Assembly: GCF_000621965.1 (NCBI RefSeq) | Contig: NZ_JHWX01000018.1 | Location: forward strand, 1 to 57,708 | Source of the DNA: Methanobrevibacter wolinii SH | GTDB lineage: Archaea; Methanobacteriota; Methanobacteria; Methanobacteriales; Methanobacteriaceae | Length of the DNA stretch: 57,708 nucleotides | Direction: 5' to 3' | Shown: piece after piece, positions 26,896-35,780 of the stretch | How the letters are laid out: each line of letters opens with the position of its first letter | How positions within the stretch are numbered: position 1 is the first letter of the stretch | Position numbers and translations under genes: made by a program | Notes under the pieces: model-generated | The model's input: only the letters and a program-made list of their open reading frames with translations | What the model was told of the DNA's origin: nothing | The model's database searches: none

Positions 26896-26920
26896 AATAT
26901 TAACTATTCTACTTTTTTTA
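26887..26920 (+). terminator. Terminator across the HTH-CBS stop codon
   Basis: AATAGTTAA (26887-26895) pairs perfectly with TTAACTATT (26900-26908) around AATA, followed by CTACTTTTTTT. The first arm ends with the stop codon. Confidence 0.7.
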
Positions 26921-27236
26921 ATTAATTTATTAATTTATTAATTATTTTATATTTTATAATTTATTGAAATTTTATTTTCAGATATTTTTTAAGGTTTTAA
27001 AAATAATAATTTTTTTAGTTTTAGATAATTTTTATTTTGTTATTTTTAAAATAGTAATTTTAGATATTTTTTTAAGGTTTTAAAATAAGAAGTTTTGAAG
27101 GACTTGTTTTTAAATAGATTATGTTCTTAATTGAGTAATTTTAAGGTTTTAAAATAAGAGGTTTAGATAAACTGGTTTTTAAATAATTTATTATTAAAAT
27201 ACTAATAAAAAACTTTAAGAAAAAAAGTTAAAGAAA
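26909..27236. other. Convergent spacer with three repeats
   Basis: Between two convergent genes. TTTTAAGGTTTTAAAATAAG-like units occur near 26990, 27072 and 27152, each followed by a variable tail, another example of local duplication in the spacers. I see no gene. Confidence 0.45.
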
Positions 27237-28997
27237 TTAAATAATAACAATATTATCTATTTCTTCAAGTTTTGAACGAGCTAATCTGCGGATTCTTGGA
27301 TATTCGTCTTCATTTTCAGCAATCTTAGCTAAAGTTTCTCTATCATCAATCATTTGTACTGCTACTTTATGTGATTCATAATTTTTTTCATTTAAAGCAA
27401 GAATCAATATTTTTTCTTTTCCTTCTGAGCTGATTTCATTGATTTTAGATTTAAATAATTTTATTTTCTCTCTACATTGTTTTTCATGTTCTTTAATTAC
27501 ATTAATTTTATTATCTTCAGAATTTTCTTCTTGTTTTAATGGATATCTTTCATCTAATTTCTCATAATAAGATAATGTTTTTTCATAAGGTACAAGTAAT
27601 GTATCCATAAAACATTTTTTGTTTTTAATAAATTCAGGTATACTTATACCTTCATTTTTTAATTCATCATATGATTCATAAAATATTTCTGAATCATTTG
27701 TATTATTTAAAATCTCTTTAAGTGCTTCCTCAGTATTTCCTAATTTTTCATTAGCTACTGCACGTATTTCCCATACTGTATCTTTTTTACTTATTATTTT
27801 AAGAATTTCTTTATCTTCTATTTTATCTACAATGATTTTTCTAATATTTGAGTTTTTAGAGTTTTCAAGTATTTCTTTAAGATATCCTTCATTGTTAATT
27901 TTTTTAACAATATCCTTTTTAACTTTTAAATCTTCATCTTCTTCATAAATTGTATATAATATATCTTCATTATCGATTTTTTTAACAATTTCATCTTTAA
28001 GCTGTGGATTTTTATTGTTAATATATAATTCTTTCAGCATATCATCATCATCGATTTTTTTAACAATTACTTTTTTAATAGTATCATTTTTACTATTAAG
28101 ACCAATATCTAGAAGACTTTTTTCATCATATATCTTGTCAATTACTGCTAATTTAAATTCTTCTTTATCTGCAGTTAATGCAATTTCTCTTAAGATATCA
28201 TTATCTTCTATTTTTTCAAGTGCAATATATGCCATATCGTTATTTCTATTTGCAATTGCAATTTCTTTTAAAGAGTTTAAATCATAAGTTCTATCTGTAG
28301 CAATACCACGTGTATTAAGACAGTTACTATTTAATGCAATTTTTTTAAGTTTATTTTCATCTTTAACTTTATTTACTGCAATAATACCAACATCAATGTC
28401 TTCATCTTTAATAGCAATTTGTTCTAATATATCTTCATTTTCTATTATATCTGTTGCAATGAAACGTGTTTCTTTACATTTACTATTTAATGCAATACAA
28501 TAGATATCTTCAATAGATGTTATTTGACTTAATGCAAATTTTCCAACTGTGAAATTAGAATTTCTAATTGCTGCTTCTTTGTATAATTTTTCCTCATTTA
28601 TTCTTGATAATGCAATATTACAAATAGTAGGAGTTTGATCTTCTAATGCAACTTTTTTAAGAATTCTTTTGTTTCTAATTTTTGCAACTGCTACTTTCCT
28701 TACTTGGTCGTTTCTAGCTTTAAGTGCAAGGTCATCAAGTAAATCTATATTTTTAATACTTCTTACAGCTTTAAGTGCATTTTCTATATTACCATCATTA
28801 TATGCGATTTCTAAGTAACCATAATCTTCAGAACCTATTCTCATATATGCTGCAGATCTTACTTCCCATGATTCATCATTACGGGCAACATCAATAAGTT
28901 CTTCTAAATCTAAATTTTCAGTTTCAATAGAATGGATTCTTTCACTTATAGAATCACTATAAATACCTTTTTTATTTAGTTTTTCCATAAATCCCAT
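27237..28997 (-). CDS. HEAT-like helical repeat protein
   Basis: The 586-residue protein is nearly all helical repeats of about 23 to 24 residues, of the form A..KI.D+..L.+IAL.S+N..., running from about residue 30 to 420 (examples: ALEKIEDNDILREIALTADK, IVKKIDNEDILYTIYEEDED). This is the pattern of HEAT or leucine-rich-variant repeat solenoids that bind proteins. The C-terminal 150 residues add a charged coiled-coil segment and one more repeat-like stretch ending RRLARSKLEEIDNIVII. There is no signal peptide. The start ATG has AGTGGTATT before it; a second ATG three codons later is possible. It is divergent from deoxyhypusine synthase. Partner and role are unknown. Confidence 0.78.
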   Translation of the reverse strand: MGFMEKLNKKGIYSDSISERIHSIETENLDLEELIDVARNDESWEVRSAAYMRIGSEDYGYLEIAYNDGNIENALKAVRSIKNIDLLDDLALKARNDQVRKVAVAKIRNKRILKKVALEDQTPTICNIALSRINEEKLYKEAAIRNSNFTVGKFALSQITSIEDIYCIALNSKCKETRFIATDIIENEDILEQIAIKDEDIDVGIIAVNKVKDENKLKKIALNSNCLNTRGIATDRTYDLNSLKEIAIANRNNDMAYIALEKIEDNDILREIALTADKEEFKLAVIDKIYDEKSLLDIGLNSKNDTIKKVIVKKIDDDDMLKELYINNKNPQLKDEIVKKIDNEDILYTIYEEDEDLKVKKDIVKKINNEGYLKEILENSKNSNIRKIIVDKIEDKEILKIISKKDTVWEIRAVANEKLGNTEEALKEILNNTNDSEIFYESYDELKNEGISIPEFIKNKKCFMDTLLVPYEKTLSYYEKLDERYPLKQEENSEDNKINVIKEHEKQCREKIKLFKSKINEISSEGKEKILILALNEKNYESHKVAVQMIDDRETLAKIAENEDEYPRIRRLARSKLEEIDNIVII

Positions 28998-29123
28998 AAT
29001 ACCACTAACCGTTGTTGTGTTTTAATTTAATCTTTATTTTTTTAAATAATTCATTAATATTATAAATGTTATATGATATATATAATTATATAATTCTTAT
29101 TTTAATAAGTTAATGTTTTTTAT

Positions 29124-29173
29124 GACTATTTAAAAACAATTGCTTATTGTTTTTAATTTTAATAGTCTTTTTT
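29124..29173 (+). terminator. Large terminator-like hairpin in a divergent promoter region
   Basis: TAAAAACAAT (29131-29140) pairs with ATTGTTTTTA (29146-29155) around TGCTT, and GACTATT (29124-29130) pairs with AATAGTC (29161-29167) after a small bulge; TTTTTT follows. It lies 66 bases before the deoxyhypusine synthase start and points the same way, so it may be a leader attenuator or the end of a short transcript. Confidence 0.5.
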
Positions 29174-29238
29174 AAATCTTAAAATTAGAATTTTGTATTA
29201 TAATTATTAATATATTCATTTTTTTATTATGTGGTATT

Positions 29239-30237
29239 ATGGAAGAAAATAAAGGTTTAGATAATATTTCAAAAAGGGTTAATCCGAAAATTAAAGCTCA
29301 TAAAGTTAAACAAATTGAACTTAAACATGATATGAAAGTTAGTGAGCTTATTGATGAATTTGATTCTTCTGGTGTTTTAGGTTCTGGAAGAGTTTCAAGA
29401 GCAAGAAATCTTCTTGTTGATATGATTAATGATGAAAACATGCAAGTATTTCTTTCAGTTGCAGGTCCTATGGTTCCTGGTGGTCTTCGTAATGTTATTG
29501 CAGATATGATTAGAAAAGAAGAAATTGATGTTTTAATTACTAGTGGTGCTAATTTAACTCATGATATGGTTGAAGCATTTGGTGGAAGACACTATAAAGA
29601 TTTTGGCCATAATGATGTTGAACTTAATGATGCTGGAATTGGAAGAATAGCTGATGTTTATACACAAAATGATGACTTTGAAGTATTTGAATATAGGATT
29701 ACTGAAATGTTAGAGGTTATTTGTAAAAAATATGATAATGATAAAGATAAAAGTATTATATCTATTGAAAAATTATTATATGAATTTGGACTTTTAATTG
29801 ATGATGAGAATTCTATTTTACATCTTGCAGCAGAACATGGTGTTCATATTTTTTCACCAGGACTTATTGATAGTATGATTGGTCTTCAATTATGGATATT
29901 TACTCAAGATCACAATCTTGCAGTAGATGCTGTTGGAGATATGCATCATTTATCTGATATCGTATTTGAAAAAGAAAAAACAGGTGCAATAATGTTAGGT
30001 GGAAGTATTCCTAAACATTATACATTAGCGTGTACTCTTTTAAAAGGAGGTATTGATTCTGGTATTCAAATTACAATGGATAGACCAGAAACTGGAAGTC
30101 TCAGTGGTGCACCTCTTGAAGAAGCTATTAGTTGGTCTAAAGCACAACATGAATCTAAATTAGTTACTGTTATAGGTGATACTACTATATTATTCCCACT
30201 TATATATGCTGGTGCTATGGATTCTTTCAATGAATAA
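29239..30237 (+). CDS. dys: Deoxyhypusine synthase
   Basis: First step in making hypusine on translation factor aIF5A, using NAD and spermidine. The 332-residue protein has the NAD-binding TSGANLTHDM at 101-110, the HLAAEHGVHIFSPGLIDS region near 195-212, the active-site Lys259 in GGSIPKHY, and GDTTILFPL near 313-321. This is the archaeal form of the eukaryotic-type enzyme. The start ATG follows GTGGTATT. A terminator-like hairpin sits in its leader, and the next gene's leader begins as a duplicated segment 8 bases after its stop. Confidence 0.95.
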   Translation: MEENKGLDNISKRVNPKIKAHKVKQIELKHDMKVSELIDEFDSSGVLGSGRVSRARNLLVDMINDENMQVFLSVAGPMVPGGLRNVIADMIRKEEIDVLITSGANLTHDMVEAFGGRHYKDFGHNDVELNDAGIGRIADVYTQNDDFEVFEYRITEMLEVICKKYDNDKDKSIISIEKLLYEFGLLIDDENSILHLAAEHGVHIFSPGLIDSMIGLQLWIFTQDHNLAVDAVGDMHHLSDIVFEKEKTGAIMLGGSIPKHYTLACTLLKGGIDSGIQITMDRPETGSLSGAPLEEAISWSKAQHESKLVTVIGDTTILFPLIYAGAMDSFNE

Positions 30238-30244
30238 TTGTGCT

Positions 30245-30333
30245 TTTATAGTTTTAGCTATTTAGTTGGATTTATTATTTAAAATGAATTTTTATAGTTT
30301 TTAGAGGTTATTTTAGTGGAATTTATTATTTTA
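30245..30333. repeat. Tandem duplication of the leader and first codons of the next gene
   Basis: TTTATAGTTTTAGCTATTTA followed by GTTGGATTTATTATTTAAA (30245-30284) recurs as TTTATAGTTTTTAGAGGTTA then TTTTAGTGGAATTTATTATT (30291-30333). The second copy contains the working ribosome binding site and GTG start of the membrane-protein gene; the first is a decayed duplicate. Confidence 0.65.
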
Positions 30334-30858
30334 CCAATACTTTATGCATTGTCTGGATTTTTCATGAAAATATCTGATGATATTTATGATGAAAAACATA
30401 ATAAAGTTCTTGCAAGTTTAGTTGGAGTTTTATGTGGAATAACTTGTGCAATAGTTACTGGTTCAAATGTTGATGGTGCATATATTTTTATTGGAATATT
30501 AATTGGAAATTTACTTGGTTTAAAGGTTGATGGTATACATCATATAGTTACATTAGCTGTATTTTTGGTTTTACTATACTTTTTATCAATTCCTCATTTA
30601 AATTTAATAATACTTGGGATTATTATTTTATCTGCATTAATTGATGAAATTGGAAATGATAATGAAAAGATTTATTCTGCTAGTAAATTTTTAATGTATT
30701 TCTTTGATTATAGATTTACAATGAAAGTTGTAGTTTTAATTCTTGCACTCTTTGGATATTTAAATATTTGGACTTTTGTCTTTTTCTTATGTTTTGAAGT
30801 ATCCTATGAAATTGGAAGGATTTTATTTGAAAATTATCTAATTAATTTAGATTTTTAA
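30316..30858 (+). CDS. Membrane protein of unknown function
   Basis: I do not recognise a named family. The 180-residue protein has about five hydrophobic segments (near 2-15, 31-47, 54-70, 78-104 and 136-160) separated by short charged loops, including SDDIYDEKHNKVLAS and DEIGNDNEKIYSASKF. The Asp/Glu-rich loops facing one side recall small metal or lipid-handling membrane proteins, but no motif is decisive. GTG is the start, with AGAGGT 12 bases before it; no ATG gives a full first segment. It is 78 bases after the deoxyhypusine synthase gene. Its last codons are duplicated downstream. Confidence 0.75.
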   Translation: MEFIILPILYALSGFFMKISDDIYDEKHNKVLASLVGVLCGITCAIVTGSNVDGAYIFIGILIGNLLGLKVDGIHHIVTLAVFLVLLYFLSIPHLNLIILGIIILSALIDEIGNDNEKIYSASKFLMYFFDYRFTMKVVVLILALFGYLNIWTFVFFLCFEVSYEIGRILFENYLINLDF

Positions 30859-30922
30859 AGTATATATATAGAAAGGTTTTATTTAAAAAATATCTAGTTA
30901 ATTTAAACTTTTAAATTATATA
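30815..30922. repeat. Direct repeat duplicating the 3' end of the membrane-protein gene
   Basis: GAAGGATTTTATTTGAAAAT and the following TATCTAATTAATTTAGA TTTTTAAA (30815-30861, including the stop) recurs after the stop as GAAAGGTTTTATTTAAAAAA and TATCTAGTTAATTTAAAC TTTTAAAT (30871-30917). The second copy is non-coding. Confidence 0.7.
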
Positions 30923-31365
30923 CTTTTCATTATTTTTCTAATTTTTAGTTTTTTTTTCTTTGAAAATTTATTTATTTAAAGATTTAACTTTATTAAAGCC
31001 ATTTATTTTTTTATGTAATAATATTTTTAATTCTTTTTTATTTATTTTTAAGCTTTAGTAATTTATTTTAATTTATATTAATTTTTTAAAATATCAAAAA
31101 TATTTTACATACATATAAGTTTATTTATTATTTTTTATTATATTTTATATTCTTGTTTATTAAATTTTATAAATATTTAAACATTATTTAATTTATTTTG
31201 TTTTTTATTTAATTTTATTAAGGAAATATTTATATATTTATTTTTTATAAAGTATAATATATGATTAATAAAATTAACTTTATTTTTCATTAAAAACTTG
31301 ATTAATATTTAATTTTAAGAAATTAAATATTATAATAGTTATTAAAAAAATTATTGGAGGATATA
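30923..31365. other. Gene-free spacer with the adhesin promoter
   Basis: AT-rich. AAATATTTATATATTTATTT near 31225 and TATAAAGTATAATATATG near 31245 are TATA-like and lie 105 to 140 bases before the adhesin start. No gene or RNA is visible. Confidence 0.4.
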
Positions 31366-33054
31366 ATGAAGAATTATAATAAATTTATTATTTTAAGTTT
31401 ATTTATAATTATTTTAGTATGTATTACAAGTGTTTCTGCTACAGATTCATCTAATAATACAGTTTTAACTAATATTGATAATTCTTCTGTATCAGTTTTT
31501 AGTTCAGATATTATCAATGAACTTGATAATACAACTAATGAAAATATTACAAATAATACTGGAAACATTACAGAAAATGAAACAATTAATAATCTTAATA
31601 CAAGTACAGATATTGATGTTGTGAACTCTTCTGGAGTTTATGATCCTATTAATATTACTGTTAATGTTTCTACTGATAATAATAAAATTATTAATATTGG
31701 TAATGTAACTATAAAAATATTAAATGGTAACATAACTGTATTTAACCAAACTAAAGATGTTAAAGGTAATAAAGCTATTTTTACATGGACACCTTCTAAT
31801 ATTGGTAATTATACAATTATTACTAAGTATAATAATATAAGTTCTACAGAAGATAATATAACTTATATTGAATCTCAATCTCAAAAAACTTATATAGCTA
31901 TTCCTAATAATAATTTAAATTTAACTGCAGATAATATTACAATGTATTGTAGAAATGGTACAAAACTTGTAGTTATTGTTAGAAATTCTAATGGAGATTT
32001 AGTTAAAAATGCTAGTGTAATTATTAATATACTTGGTGTGAATTATAAAGTTCTTACTGATAATGAAGGTAAGGCATATCTTCAAATCAATTTACATCCT
32101 GGAGATTATAATGCAATAACTTCAATTCCTGATACAAACATTAAATGTAATTCTAGTATTAAAGTATTAAAATGGGATAAATCTAAACTTAATGTAAAAG
32201 TTTCAAATTTAAATAAAGAATATAAAGATAGTAAAACTTACACTGTTTTAGTTACATATGATGGTAAACCTATTGTAAACCAAGATATCTATGTTAAAAT
32301 TGGAAAATCTAATTATAAAATTAGAACTAATAATAATGGTATTGCATATTTAGCTATTAATTTAGCTCCAAAATCTTATATTGCAACTGCAACCTTAAAT
32401 CAATATGGTATTAAAATTTCAAAATCATCAAAAATAACAGTTTATAAATGGAATAAGAAATATGTTAATTTAAATATTAAAAAACTTACTAAGACTTTTC
32501 AAGATCCAAATGCTCCTTTTACAGCAACTTTAACCTACAGAGGTAAATCTGTTTCTGGAGAAAAAGTTTTCTTTACTATTGCTGGTAGGACTTACACTAA
32601 ATTAACTAATTCAAAAGGTGTAGCAATATTTTCTGTTAATAATGGTGTTGGAAGATATGGAGTTACAGCTAAAATTAACTCTGCAGGTGTTTATTTAGCT
32701 AAAAAAACTACAGTTACTGTAAATAAAGCAAGTGTTTTACTTTCTTTTAAAAATGTTTATTACAATGTTTATGTGAATAATAATAAGTATTACTTAACAT
32801 ATCATTTACAGAAAGGTAAATCATTAGGATTAAATTTCACATTTAATAAAAAAGCTATGTCTGGTAAATATGTAACTGTTGGAGTTAATTCATTTTCTAA
32901 ATATGTAATTAAAAAAACTGATAGAAATGGTTTTGTTTATTACTTAAATAAAAATTTAAAATTAGGTAAAAATAACTTCGTAGTTACTTATTATTCTAAT
33001 GATAGAAACTTTAATAGTTTAAGGTGGAATATTCCAATTTATATAGAAAAATAG
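31366..33054 (+). CDS. Adhesin-like secreted protein with Ig-like repeats
   Basis: The 562-residue protein has a signal peptide (hydrophobic 7-24, cleavage after about SVSA), an Asn/Thr/Ser-rich region with many NxT/S sites to about residue 160, and then at least three Ig-like beta domains of about 90 residues. Each has the pattern V.Y.GKPI...VYVKIG...YK.RTNNNGIAYLAIN.....Y..TA..., as in bacterial Big_1 and archaeal adhesin-like proteins. The end (about 470-562) is a further beta domain and has no membrane anchor, so it may be bound to the wall non-covalently or through a partner. GGAGG at 31356-31360 sets the ATG at 31366. Such proteins are thought to contact gut bacteria or host. Confidence 0.85.
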   Translation: MKNYNKFIILSLFIIILVCITSVSATDSSNNTVLTNIDNSSVSVFSSDIINELDNTTNENITNNTGNITENETINNLNTSTDIDVVNSSGVYDPINITVNVSTDNNKIINIGNVTIKILNGNITVFNQTKDVKGNKAIFTWTPSNIGNYTIITKYNNISSTEDNITYIESQSQKTYIAIPNNNLNLTADNITMYCRNGTKLVVIVRNSNGDLVKNASVIINILGVNYKVLTDNEGKAYLQINLHPGDYNAITSIPDTNIKCNSSIKVLKWDKSKLNVKVSNLNKEYKDSKTYTVLVTYDGKPIVNQDIYVKIGKSNYKIRTNNNGIAYLAINLAPKSYIATATLNQYGIKISKSSKITVYKWNKKYVNLNIKKLTKTFQDPNAPFTATLTYRGKSVSGEKVFFTIAGRTYTKLTNSKGVAIFSVNNGVGRYGVTAKINSAGVYLAKKTTVTVNKASVLLSFKNVYYNVYVNNNKYYLTYHLQKGKSLGLNFTFNKKAMSGKYVTVGVNSFSKYVIKKTDRNGFVYYLNKNLKLGKNNFVVTYYSNDRNFNSLRWNIPIYIEK

Positions 33055-33062
33055 TTCTTTTT

Positions 33063-33094
33063 AAAATTCATTTTAATTAATGAATTTTTTTCTT
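33063..33094 (+). terminator. Terminator of the adhesin-like gene
   Basis: AAAATTCATT (33063-33072) pairs with AATGAATTTT (33079-33088) around TTAATT, followed by TTTTC and a further T run. It begins nine bases after the stop codon. Confidence 0.7.
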
Positions 33095-33235
33095 TTTTTA
33101 TAAATTTAGTTAAAATTTTATTATTTTAAACTTTATAATATCTTTTAAAACTTAGTTAATTAAAATTTTATTGTTTTTAACGTTATAGAATCTTTAAAAA
33201 AATTATTTAATTAAAAATTAAATAAATTTAAAATT

Positions 33236-33877
33236 TTATTTATTTAAAATATTTTTAACAGCTTCTTCTGGATTATTTGATTGATAAATACTTCTTCCAA
33301 CAATAACAGCATCAGATATTTTAAGTGTTTCTTTTGCACTTCCTCCTTGAGCACCAACACCTGGTGATATAATAAATGCATCTTTTCCTACAATATTTCT
33401 AATGTCTTGAAGTCTATCTAATCTTGTTGCAGGTGCTACATAATTATTTATTCCCATTTCAACACCCATTTTAGCAATATCATCTGCTACTGGTTGTAAA
33501 AATTTTTTAGCTCCTGGATGTGACATTTCAGTAAGTAAAAATAAATCTTTTCCATATTCCTTAGCTTTATTAAGACATGCTTCAACACTATCTTTTCCTA
33601 CAAATCCATGGCAGATTAGTCCATCTGCACCATGTGAAAAAGTAATATCAGCTATTTTATCATTAGTTGGACCAATATCTGCAACTTTGTAATCACATAT
33701 AATTTTAAATCCAAATTGATCTTTTAATTGTTCAATACAATTTGTTCCTACTGCAAGTGTTAATGGATATCCTATTTTTATAGTATCTATTTGCTTTGAT
33801 ACTTTTTCACATATATTTATTGCTTCATCCATTGTCATTACATCTAATGCTAATATAATATTGTTTTTAACAATCAT
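33236..33877 (-). CDS. pyrF: Orotidine 5'-phosphate decarboxylase
   Basis: Last step of UMP synthesis. The 213-residue TIM barrel has ALDVMTMDEAI at the start, the catalytic DYKVADIGPTND (the Asp-x-Lys-x-x-Asp set) at about 61-72, SHPGAKKF in the middle and the phosphate-binding SPGVGAQGGSAKE and VGRSIY near the C-terminus. Length and motifs fit the archaeal PyrF group. It is one of few genes on the minus strand, with its promoter in the 327-base spacer shared with the divergent DUF438 gene. GTAGTGA precedes the ATG. Confidence 0.95.
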   Translation of the reverse strand: MIVKNNIILALDVMTMDEAINICEKVSKQIDTIKIGYPLTLAVGTNCIEQLKDQFGFKIICDYKVADIGPTNDKIADITFSHGADGLICHGFVGKDSVEACLNKAKEYGKDLFLLTEMSHPGAKKFLQPVADDIAKMGVEMGINNYVAPATRLDRLQDIRNIVGKDAFIISPGVGAQGGSAKETLKISDAVIVGRSIYQSNNPEEAVKNILNK

Positions 33878-34204
33878 ATTTTCACTACTTTAAGATTTTT
33901 ATATATTTTAATTAAAAATTCTTATATTTTTATTATATTTTTTATATTTATTATTTTTTTATTTTTTAGTCTTTAAAATTAATAAATATTATTTTCATAT
34001 GGTGTTTATAAGAAAATTAAATTGGTATTTTTTATATTTAAAATTATATTATTTTTCTTTGTTTTTTGTGGATTAATATTTTTTTATATAATCTTTAATA
34101 TGAAATTATTAATATTTTGTATCTAAAATTTTATTATTATTAATTTATAATATTATAATTAAGTATAATTTAAAAAAATTATTTAATTTATTATGGTGAT
34201 TAAT
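33878..34204. other. Divergent promoter spacer between pyrF and the DUF438 gene
   Basis: AT-rich, 327 bases. TTTATATAATC at 34083-34093 is a plausible TATA box for the rightward gene. T-rich TTATATATTTT close to 33900 may serve pyrF on the other strand. No gene is visible. Confidence 0.4.
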
Positions 34205-35698
34205 ATGAAAATACTTGATTTAAATAAACCAGTTGCAGAATTAATAAAAGAATATCCAGAAGTTAAAGATATTATGATTGAATTAGGTTTTAAAGCTATT
34301 TCACAAAATTTAGAATCAATGGGGCAAATTGTAACCATACCTAAAGGTTCAAAAATTAAAAATATTCCTTTAGATAAAATTATTAAAAAATTTGAAGATG
34401 AAGGTTTTGAAGTTATTAATAATGAAAAATCTGATATTAATAAACAAAAAGCAAATAATCCATCTGAACGTGTTGAATTATTAAAAAGTTATATAAAAAG
34501 ATTATCTAATGGTGAACCTTTAGAAAATATTCAAGAAGAGTTTAAAGATAATTTTAGACATGTTTCTGCTAAAGAAATAGCAAAAGCAGAACAAACTCTT
34601 ATTGGAGAAGGTTTTGATTTAAATGAGGTACAACGTTTATGTGATGTTCATGCAGCTTTATTCCATGATATGACTGATGCTGAAAGAATGGAAATGTTAG
34701 AAACAGAAATGGAACTTGGTAAACAAGAAGCAAATTCTATGCTTGGTGAAGATGAAGATAGTGAAGGTGCAAGTAAAGCAGCAGAATATATGAAAATTAA
34801 AGGTCATCCAATTAATGTTCTAGTTTTAGAAAATAATAAGATTAATTTACTTGTTAATGAAATTGAAGAAGATTTAAATAATGGAAAATCTGCTTTAAAT
34901 ATTAGAAAAAAATTGAAAATCCTTAAAAATATTACAAAACATTATGGTAAAAAAGATGAGTTAATATTTCCATTATTAAAAGATGAATATAATTTCCCTG
35001 GACCTTCTGATGTAATGTGGGGAGTTGAAGATGAAATTCTTGATACTTTATCTGGGATTATACATGAAACTGAAGGTAAAGAAGAGGATATTAAAAAATT
35101 ACTAAAACGTATTAAAGAAATGGTATATAAAGAAGAAAATATTTTATTCCCATTATGTGCTGAATATTTTAAGAAAGAAGAATGGATTGAAATAGCACGT
35201 GATTTTGATGTTTATGGTCCTTGTTTAATTGATGAAATTCCTAAATGGGATGAAGTAAGTGAAAATATTAAATATACAACTGTTAATGATGATAAAATAA
35301 ATTTACCTGGTGGTGTAATTAGTTTAAAACAATTACGTGCTGTATTAAATCTCCTTCCAGTTGAAATAACTATAATTGATGAAAATGATATTAATCGTTT
35401 CTTTGATGAAGGTGAAAAATTATTTGAAAGACCTCATATTGCTCTTAATAGGAAAGTTTATGCATGCCATCCTAAAAAAGTTGAACCAGTTGTACGTGGT
35501 TTAATTGAAGATTTTAAATCTGGAAAAAGAGATAGTATGTATGTTCTTGGATCTAAAAAACATCAAAAAGTATTAATTAATTACTATGCTTTACGTGATG
35601 AAGAAGATAATTATCTAGGTACAATGGAAGCAGTTTTACCATTAGAAAAAATTATTGATACATTAAATAATGATAATAAAGATTCAATTAAACATTAA
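34205..35698 (+). CDS. DUF1858-DUF438-hemerythrin-PAS protein
   Basis: A 497-residue multidomain protein. Residues 1-70 are DUF1858 (LDLNKPVAELIKEYPEVKDIM). DUF438 follows to about 160 (SERVELLKSYIKRLSNGEPLENIQEEF; QRLCDVHAALFHDM). The hemerythrin-like HHE region is about 200-345, with GHPINVL, KHYGKKDELIFPLL, VMWGVEDEI and EENILFPL providing the His/Glu ligands of a di-iron site. The C-terminal 120 residues form a PAS-like domain that often binds haem or flavin. The family is suspected to sense or handle oxygen, nitric oxide or iron in anaerobes. GGTGAT at 34195-34200 sets the ATG at 34205, not the ATG at 34193. A weak hairpin follows the stop. Confidence 0.87.
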   Translation: MKILDLNKPVAELIKEYPEVKDIMIELGFKAISQNLESMGQIVTIPKGSKIKNIPLDKIIKKFEDEGFEVINNEKSDINKQKANNPSERVELLKSYIKRLSNGEPLENIQEEFKDNFRHVSAKEIAKAEQTLIGEGFDLNEVQRLCDVHAALFHDMTDAERMEMLETEMELGKQEANSMLGEDEDSEGASKAAEYMKIKGHPINVLVLENNKINLLVNEIEEDLNNGKSALNIRKKLKILKNITKHYGKKDELIFPLLKDEYNFPGPSDVMWGVEDEILDTLSGIIHETEGKEEDIKKLLKRIKEMVYKEENILFPLCAEYFKKEEWIEIARDFDVYGPCLIDEIPKWDEVSENIKYTTVNDDKINLPGGVISLKQLRAVLNLLPVEITIIDENDINRFFDEGEKLFERPHIALNRKVYACHPKKVEPVVRGLIEDFKSGKRDSMYVLGSKKHQKVLINYYALRDEEDNYLGTMEAVLPLEKIIDTLNNDNKDSIKH

Positions 35699-35780
35699 AT
35701 ATTACACTCATATATTTGGTGTATAATATAAATTTATTATATTATTTTATTTATTAATTTTATAAAATATTCGTGATATT

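Noticed and set aside
28015-28287. Plus-strand frame of 90 codons within the helical-repeat gene
   Set aside because: It is a Ser/Ile-rich antisense frame of a repetitive Lys/Asp-rich gene, with no start signals.
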